11,058 bases of DNA from positions 1-11,058 of the forward strand of contig CAJXMS010000052.1 of the NCBI GenBank assembly GCA_913056475.1. Direction: 5' to 3'. Below are positions 6,721-11,058 of the stretch, in pieces. This DNA comes from an uncultured Bacteroidota bacterium (lineage in GTDB: Bacteria > Bacteroidota > Bacteroidia > Flavobacteriales > Schleiferiaceae). Within the stretch, counting starts at the first letter, position 1; each line of letters starts with the position of its first letter. Position numbers and translations under genes: made by a program. The notes below the pieces were generated by a model, which was given only the letters and a program-made list of their open reading frames with translations, did no database searches and was not told the origin of the DNA.

Positions 6721-7884
6721 CTATTTGCTGGCACGCTTAGCTCGCTCCCAGGCGGCTTTTTGCCCTCCCTTGCGCCAGCGCAGGAAGCCGGCCATAACTG
6801 CGTAGTTCATCATAGAAAAGTAATAGGGCACAAAAAGGACCTTAAGGCGTATACGCCGGTTTTCCAGAGCCCACCCCAGCAAAGCCATGCCGTAAAACAA
6901 TAATTGAGCGATGAGGAGGCCTGTGTAAAAAGAAGAATGCAGGGCCAGGTAGAGGTTCACCAATAACAACAAGGGTAAGGCCAGGGCACTAGCACTCCAG
7001 CGTAGAACACGATGGGAAAGGTACTGCCAGGAAAGGATCGGGTGTTTCCAAAAACGCAACAAAGAACCCAAGCGGCTCATGGCTTGCCAGCCACCGGCGG
7101 CTATGCGTATTTTTCTTTTGAGCTCCTCCCCCACGTTATCGCTGGCCGTTTCGGCGGCATAAGCTTCCGGTTCATATACCACCCGGTAGCCCTGCTCACA
7201 AATGCGGGTGCTCTGGATAAAATCGTCCAGAATGGTATCTTCTTCCAGGTCCTGTACCAGATTACTACGGAAAGAGATAAGTTCTCCGGCAGCACCCACC
7301 ACGGTATAAAGTCCACTTTCCCAACGCTTAATGGTGCTCTCGTAGCGCCAGTACATGCCCTCCCCGGCGGCGCTGGCGGCATCGGCTTCCTGGCTCATTA
7401 CTCGCTTTTCCCCGGACACAGCGCCTACCTTAGGGTCCGTATAATGCCGAACAATGTAACGAACACATGCCTCATTGAGGTAAGTGTTCGCATCGCAAAA
7501 TATGACGATGGGGCTTTTCACCAGGGTCATGGCCCGGTTTTCGGCGGCGCTCTTACCGGCCCTGCGCTCGGAGTGGCTTACTGCTACGCCAGGAATGTCT
7601 TGCAGTATTTCTACCGTCCGGTCCGTTGATCCATCGGTTATGAAGAGAATGTGAAGTTTCTCTTTGGGGTAATCTAATGCTAAGCTATTACGGGCCTTTT
7701 CAGCGATAAAATCCTCTTCATTGTAGGCCGGAATCACCAGGGTAACGGCTGGCTCATAAGCTTCGTTAGACGCCGGTTTCTTCTTGAACAGCGCTTTGAT
7801 CTTTACGACCAGGCCCAGGATAAGGGCGTAGCCCAGGTAAGTGTAAACCACCAATACCAGGAGCAACCAAAAAATAAGTTCCAC
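6721..7884 (-). CDS. Membrane-anchored family 2 glycosyltransferase
   Basis: A 387-residue GT2 enzyme of the poly-GlcNAc/cellulose synthase-like group, expected to transfer a sugar from a nucleotide-sugar to a lipid-linked or growing glycan at the cytoplasmic face of the inner membrane. One N-terminal membrane helix (about 3-27) leads into a GT-A domain: TLVIPAYNEE (48-57), TDGSTD (83-88), DAN (131-133, in place of DxD), GAAGELISFR (197-206), TILDDF (217-222, likely catalytic-base region) and RKIRIAAGGWQAM (257-269), which stands where processive enzymes have QxxRW. Two or three helices follow (about 298-318, 320-340, 348-366). The start is GTG at 7884, 4 bases after the upstream gene's TAA. 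No in-frame ATG lies between, and hydrophobic sequence begins at once, so GTG is favoured. Tight spacing implies co-transcription with the soluble GT2. Donor and acceptor cannot be told. Confidence 0.9.
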   Translation of the reverse strand: MELIFWLLLVLVVYTYLGYALILGLVVKIKALFKKKPASNEAYEPAVTLVIPAYNEEDFIAEKARNSLALDYPKEKLHILFITDGSTDRTVEILQDIPGVAVSHSERRAGKSAAENRAMTLVKSPIVIFCDANTYLNEACVRYIVRHYTDPKVGAVSGEKRVMSQEADAASAAGEGMYWRYESTIKRWESGLYTVVGAAGELISFRSNLVQDLEEDTILDDFIQSTRICEQGYRVVYEPEAYAAETASDNVGEELKRKIRIAAGGWQAMSRLGSLLRFWKHPILSWQYLSHRVLRWSASALALPLLLLVNLYLALHSSFYTGLLIAQLLFYGMALLGWALENRRIRLKVLFVPYYFSMMNYAVMAGFLRWRKGGQKAAWERAKRASK

Positions 7885-7888
7885 GTAG

Positions 7889-8752
7889 TTAACCGTTTTT
7901 CTGGGGCGTAAGGTAAGTAAAAAGCCGCGCCATGTGCTTCTTAAAACGCTCCCAAAAAGCCTTGGTTAAATCCCCATCCTTAAAGACAGAACGCAAACTG
8001 GCGTAAGACAAGGCTCCTTTTTGATGCACGTACACGATACGTCCCAACCGCGCCAAGCGGTAAGCAAGCTCTCCATCCTCTCCCCGGCCTGAGGCCATGT
8101 AGCCTCCTACTTCCAGGGCTGCTGCCCTCTTAAAGCCCATGGAGCCCCCTAAGCAGTTGAGATGGGGCCGCTTAGGGTGCCGTAATAAATTATTAAAATA
8201 GCGCAAATACTGATAGAGGTGCAAACTGAGGGGGTAGCGCTGATCAATTTTATAAAAACAATACTCGCTACAGGTTGCTACTGTTTTGCCGCTTGTCCGC
8301 AAGGGCTCAGATAGCTGGTTTATCCACTGAGAGGGATAAAGATTATCGCTATCTGCCGAAAGGACTATGTCCCCGCGCGCTGCTCCTAAGCCTGCATTGC
8401 GGGCAGGGGTCCAGCCTGGGGTATCTTCCTGCACCACCTTTACCCCTAAATCTTTTAGAATAGCAGGCGTAGCATCCGTACTGCCATTATCTACCACGAA
8501 CAGTTCAGTAGCATGGGACAAGTCCATACGCGCAAAGCCCAACAAAGCCGGAAAGATATGCTCCGCCTCATTCCGGGCGATCATAACCACACTTATCAAA
8601 GGATCATTGCCGCCGTATCGCTTGAGGCCTGCTTTAGCTTCCTCTTTTATTCCCGGGGGCACCTCCTGCCAAGCCTGGTGTAGCCAGGGAGTGAGAGAGT
8701 GGATAGCAGCAGGAGGAGAGTATCTGTCCATATTTGGATAAATAATAATCAT
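7889..8752 (-). CDS. Family 2 glycosyltransferase, soluble GT-A type
   Basis: A 287-residue single-domain glycosyltransferase without membrane segments. Motifs in order: PLISVVMIARNEAEHIF (51-67) and VDNGSTDATP (87-96) for nucleotide binding, TPARNAGLGAARGDIVLSADSDN (115-137) with DSD as the metal-binding DxD, CLGGSMGFKR (200-209), and GRGEDGELAYRL (222-233) with the Glu-Asp pair that usually holds the catalytic base. Residues 15-48 form a probable helical lead-in. The start is uncertain: ATG at 8752 gives an extra MIIIYPN, while ATG at 8731 gives MDRYSPP. A TAnnTTTG box at 8771-8764 predicts transcription from about 8758-8760, leaving only some 6-8 bases before the first ATG and nearly 30 before the second, so 8731 may be the real start. 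It lies 4 bases upstream of the membrane GT2. It probably adds one residue to a surface glycan; the sugar is unknown. Confidence 0.9.
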   Translation of the reverse strand: MIIIYPNMDRYSPPAAIHSLTPWLHQAWQEVPPGIKEEAKAGLKRYGGNDPLISVVMIARNEAEHIFPALLGFARMDLSHATELFVVDNGSTDATPAILKDLGVKVVQEDTPGWTPARNAGLGAARGDIVLSADSDNLYPSQWINQLSEPLRTSGKTVATCSEYCFYKIDQRYPLSLHLYQYLRYFNNLLRHPKRPHLNCLGGSMGFKRAAALEVGGYMASGRGEDGELAYRLARLGRIVYVHQKGALSYASLRSVFKDGDLTKAFWERFKKHMARLFTYLTPQKNG

Positions 8753-8763
8753 TTACATTGGGC

Positions 8764-8771
8764 CAAAGATA
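8764..8771 (-). promoter_or_regulatory. Promoter -7 box for the two-gene glycosyltransferase unit
   Basis: TATCTTTG on the minus strand (8771-8764) is an exact TAnnTTTG match in the A/T-rich 3' half of the 194-base gap between glycosyltransferase genes. No TTTG is found at the expected distance; the nearest partner is TTTA with a spacer of about 23 bases. The box suggests that the genes at 7889-8752 and 6721-7884 have their own promoter. Apart from this box I see no supported gene or RNA in 8753-8946. Confidence 0.45.
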
Positions 8772-8946
8772 CTTTAGATAGGTAAAATAAGATTTAAATT
8801 AAAAGCCCCTTTCCCCTTTACCCGGGCCCATAAGGCAAGAAAGGCCTACACGAATCCTTAAGGTAGCGCCTGATGAATTCGGCGCGCGGCCACCGGAGGA
8901 ATGTTCCCATCGCTGCGGCAAAGCTGGATTCTTTAAAAAAGGGAGG

Positions 8947-10086
8947 CTATTGTTTCGGCCCAAACAATGTTTTGTAGTGGTCCAAAGTATCTTGGGCGGC
9001 CGCTTCCCAGGTAAAGTTCTTGGCGCGCTTTAATCCCGCCTCCACGAGCGAGGCCGTATCGTCATTGAGAAGGACCCGGGCCATTGTATCCACCATTTCC
9101 TCTGTGGAGGTGGGATCTACCAGGTAGGCGGCGTCCCCGGCTACTTCCGGCATGGAGGCCCGGTCACTAGTGATAACTGGTGTCCCGCAAGCCATGGCTT
9201 CCAAAATGGGAATGCCAAAGCTTTCCCGCAGACTGGTGTATAGATAGAGGTCGGCTAAGTTGTGAAGCAGCGGCATGTCTCCATTGGGTACGTAACCCGT
9301 AAAAACGAACTGGTCAAAGTAAGCCTGTAATCCGGCCTCATCAAGATAGCGGCGAATCAGTTCTGGGGCAAAATCTCCGACCACCAGCTTGTAGTGCCGT
9401 CCGTGCGCCCGGCAAAATTGACCAAAGGCCTGGACGGTGCGGCGGGTATTCTTTTTCGGGTCGGTATTGCCCAAAAAAAGAACGAAATTTTCCGGCAGGC
9501 CGTAATTTCGCCGAGCACGTTGCAGTGCTTGCTGATCATCTACCGGCTTAAAGTGAGGGCCTACGCCGTTATAGACCACCGCCAGGCGTTCCGGGGCCAT
9601 TTGGGGGTATTTTTTAAAGTGCTGCGCTTCATAGTGGGAGACGGTAAAAATGCGATGAGCACGGGCCAGCAATCGCTTCACTACCCAGCGGCGGTAAAGA
9701 TTACCGAAGCGTTGGTAAAGGTTATAACCACGGGCTACCAGCGGGTGGCGTTCTAAATAAATAAGATCGTGAATGGTTACCAAGAGCGGAATGGGAATGG
9801 AGAGCGGGGCTGTATTGGAAGTACAATGGAGCATATCCAGCTTTAACTCCCGGGCCACCCGGGGGAGCCACACTTGTTCCCAAATAGGATAGAGCGCCTT
9901 GTGGCGGATAATTTCAAAATTGGCAGCGGGCGCAAGGCACGCTTCATCCGGCCCATCGTTTACCAAAATGAAATACTGATTTTCTGTATCCAGCCTTTGC
10001 AGCGCACGGATAAGCTCCAGGGCCACCATATCCATCCCGTGCTTTTTCTCCCGGAATATGCGCTGTGCCTCAATCCCGATTCTCAT
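8947..10086 (-). CDS. Family 4 glycosyltransferase (GT-B fold)
   Basis: A retaining GT4 enzyme, expected to move a sugar from a nucleotide-sugar to a glycan acceptor at the inner membrane. I use the ATG at 10086 (379 residues, MRIGIEAQRIF), because family members begin at this first beta strand. An upstream ATG at 10149 adds 21 unconserved residues and an 80-base overlap with the preceding gene. Seen: N-terminal Rossmann half with VTIHDLIYLERHP (about 103-115) and the linker VVYNGVGPHFKP (about 170-181); C-terminal half with FVLFLGNTDPKKN (about 201-213), FTGYVP (about 262-267) and the donor-binding ESFGIPILEAMACGTPVI (about 288-305, EX7E motif). No membrane segments. It overlaps the upstream GT2 gene by 17 bases, so the two are translated from one message. 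A weak hairpin at the 3' end (8950-8967, TTGTTT/AAACAA) followed by six T's at 8940-8935 might end that message. Confidence 0.92.
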   Translation of the reverse strand: MRIGIEAQRIFREKKHGMDMVALELIRALQRLDTENQYFILVNDGPDEACLAPAANFEIIRHKALYPIWEQVWLPRVARELKLDMLHCTSNTAPLSIPIPLLVTIHDLIYLERHPLVARGYNLYQRFGNLYRRWVVKRLLARAHRIFTVSHYEAQHFKKYPQMAPERLAVVYNGVGPHFKPVDDQQALQRARRNYGLPENFVLFLGNTDPKKNTRRTVQAFGQFCRAHGRHYKLVVGDFAPELIRRYLDEAGLQAYFDQFVFTGYVPNGDMPLLHNLADLYLYTSLRESFGIPILEAMACGTPVITSDRASMPEVAGDAAYLVDPTSTEEMVDTMARVLLNDDTASLVEAGLKRAKNFTWEAAAQDTLDHYKTLFGPKQ

Positions 10087-11058
10087 GTGAATGGCTTTTT
10101 TGGTTGGGCGTGGAATGCTCCGTGTGAATAAATTTCTTATGGGCGCCATTTAGCCGGAATAAGGTAGTCAAAAGAACCGCAAAAGTACGGGGCAAGGCCA
10201 GGATGGCCCGGAGGGTATAGGGATGGAAGGCCCAGCGGGGCAGCGCCAGCACAAAGGCCCCATAAACCACCAGAGCATTGGCCAGCCACAACTGGCCCGG
10301 AGGGTAAAAGGGCAACCAGAGGGCCAGCAGGCCCAGGAACGTACTGATCCCCAGCAACAATAGCCGCGGAACCAACGTCATTTGAATTACCTTGTCAAAA
10401 TAATCCAGATTGCCTCGGGTCAAAAGAGCCTTGAAGCTTTTAGCAATATTTTTTCGCAGGAAGAAAAATTGAGCCGCCAACCAGCGCCGCCGTTGGTTTT
10501 TGAAATTACCGATGGCCTGCGTCTTCTCATCATAAACCCGGGCGGCCGGTGCATAGTGGATGCGCATCCCGTCCTGGAGCAACTGCATTTCCATTTCCTT
10601 GTCTTCCCCTACCGAGGAAATGCCCGGTATTAGTTTTTTATAAAAGTCAAATGCCATGGCTTTGCCACTCCCTATAAAGGCGGCAGAAAGGCCCATGCGG
10701 TAGTGGCCCGCCCGAAATATCCGGTTGTTGATCTCTTCGCTTATGCCGTCCAGCCAGGCCATAGGCGAGTTTAGGTTTAAGGCCAGGCGCTGCCCCTGTA
10801 TTACCGTTTTGCTCGTTTGACAGGCCTTATTCATTTCGCGCAGAAAGGCCTTATCCATTACGTTATCGATATCCAACACCACCGCATAATCGAAGGCCTC
10901 GGTAGGCACTTGGCGGGCAGCCGCTTGCAGGGATTTTATTTTGGTGCTTTCGGCAAACTGGACCTCCACAATTTCCACCGATTCCACCGAATAGCGCCGA
11001 AGTTTCTTCACTGTATCGGGCTGGAGGCCATCCGCTATCACCACTATTTTAAATCGAT
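10070..11058 (-). CDS. Membrane family 2 glycosyltransferase (N-terminus beyond the right edge)
   Basis: The reading frame stays open to the window edge. A GTG at 11044 could be taken as a start, but the codons before it (RFKI) continue the beta strand FKIVVIADG that lies inside the GT-A fold, so the N-terminal helix and first nucleotide-binding strand (probably 60-100 residues) are missing from view. Numbering from that GTG: DYAVVLDIDN (52-61, DxD metal site), GSGKAMAF (125-132), SVGEDKEMEMQL (144-155, catalytic-base region), and NQRRRWLAAQ (183-192), the QxxRW motif of processive GT2 synthases such as cellulose, chitin or hyaluronan synthases. Three membrane helices follow (about 222-245, 252-270, 280-296), then a polar tail ending in KKFIHTEHS and His/Glu-rich residues. 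It overlaps the GT4 gene by 17 bases. Polysaccharide or oligosaccharide synthesis is likely. The product is unknown. Confidence 0.9.
   Translation of the reverse strand, partial: RFKIVVIADGLQPDTVKKLRRYSVESVEIVEVQFAESTKIKSLQAAARQVPTEAFDYAVVLDIDNVMDKAFLREMNKACQTSKTVIQGQRLALNLNSPMAWLDGISEEINNRIFRAGHYRMGLSAAFIGSGKAMAFDFYKKLIPGISSVGEDKEMEMQLLQDGMRIHYAPAARVYDEKTQAIGNFKNQRRRWLAAQFFFLRKNIAKSFKALLTRGNLDYFDKVIQMTLVPRLLLLGISTFLGLLALWLPFYPPGQLWLANALVVYGAFVLALPRWAFHPYTLRAILALPRTFAVLLTTLFRLNGAHKKFIHTEHSTPNQKSHSHENRD

Noticed and set aside
8818..8910. A 30-codon minus-strand frame (MGTFLRWPRAEF...) in the gap after the GT4 gene, in the same frame as the GT4 stop
   Set aside because: About 42 stop-free codons after the TAG are not unlikely by chance at this base composition, and there is no ribosome site or recognised family. 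Stop readthrough has no support.
8753..8946. Possible tRNA or structured RNA in the gap between the GT4 and soluble GT2 genes
   Set aside because: No cloverleaf, no T-loop consensus GGTTCRA at a suitable position, and no extended stem could be drawn.
10204..10306. A 14-base direct repeat TGGCCCGGAGGGTA, about 90 bases apart, inside the membrane GT2 gene
   Set aside because: Both copies encode ordinary membrane-region residues, and there are only two. Probably chance in GC-rich coding sequence.

Overview
The window looks like chromosomal DNA of a member of the phylum Bacteroidota. The signs are exact or near matches to the Bacteroidota-type promoter (TTTG plus TAnnTTTG), a LruC-domain lipoprotein whose residues after the lipobox cysteine read QKDD (the lipoprotein export signal described in this phylum), a UvrA with CPTT in its first zinc module, and poor Shine-Dalgarno sites with TTG and GTG starts. 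Class or genus cannot be set from the sequence alone.

Layout. Positions 1-559 (minus) hold the first 186 residues of a secreted family 3 glycoside hydrolase that runs off the left edge. A divergent gap of about 195 bases follows, with a good promoter for the plus-strand pair uvrA (755-3589) and a LOG/TIGR00730-family nucleotide hydrolase (3586-4311), joined by a 4-base ATGA overlap. These converge on a minus-strand LruC-domain lipoprotein gene (4456-6489). A strong hairpin with a T-tract on the minus side lies between them. To the right, all genes are on the minus strand and encode four glycosyltransferases. In transcription order they are a membrane GT2 with QRRRW (10070 to beyond the right edge), a GT4 (8947-10086), a soluble GT2 (7889-8752) and a membrane GT2 (6721-7884). 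The first two overlap by 17 bases. The last two are 4 bases apart. A gap of 194 bases with a promoter-like box separates the pairs, so there are probably two transcription units.

How they work together. The glycosyltransferases are probably part of a surface or extracellular glycan locus that continues past the right edge. No flippase, polymerase, chain-length regulator or sugar-nucleotide gene is in view, so the product cannot be named. The lipoprotein probably sits on the cell surface. The uvrA unit is nucleotide excision repair plus nucleotide housekeeping and has no evident link to the glycan genes. I found no RNA genes, mobile elements, CRISPR arrays or clearly new multi-gene system. The points most worth a second look are the surface-export signal and repeated DFNDL motifs of the LruC protein, the promoter and start-site architecture, and the incomplete glycosyltransferase cluster.
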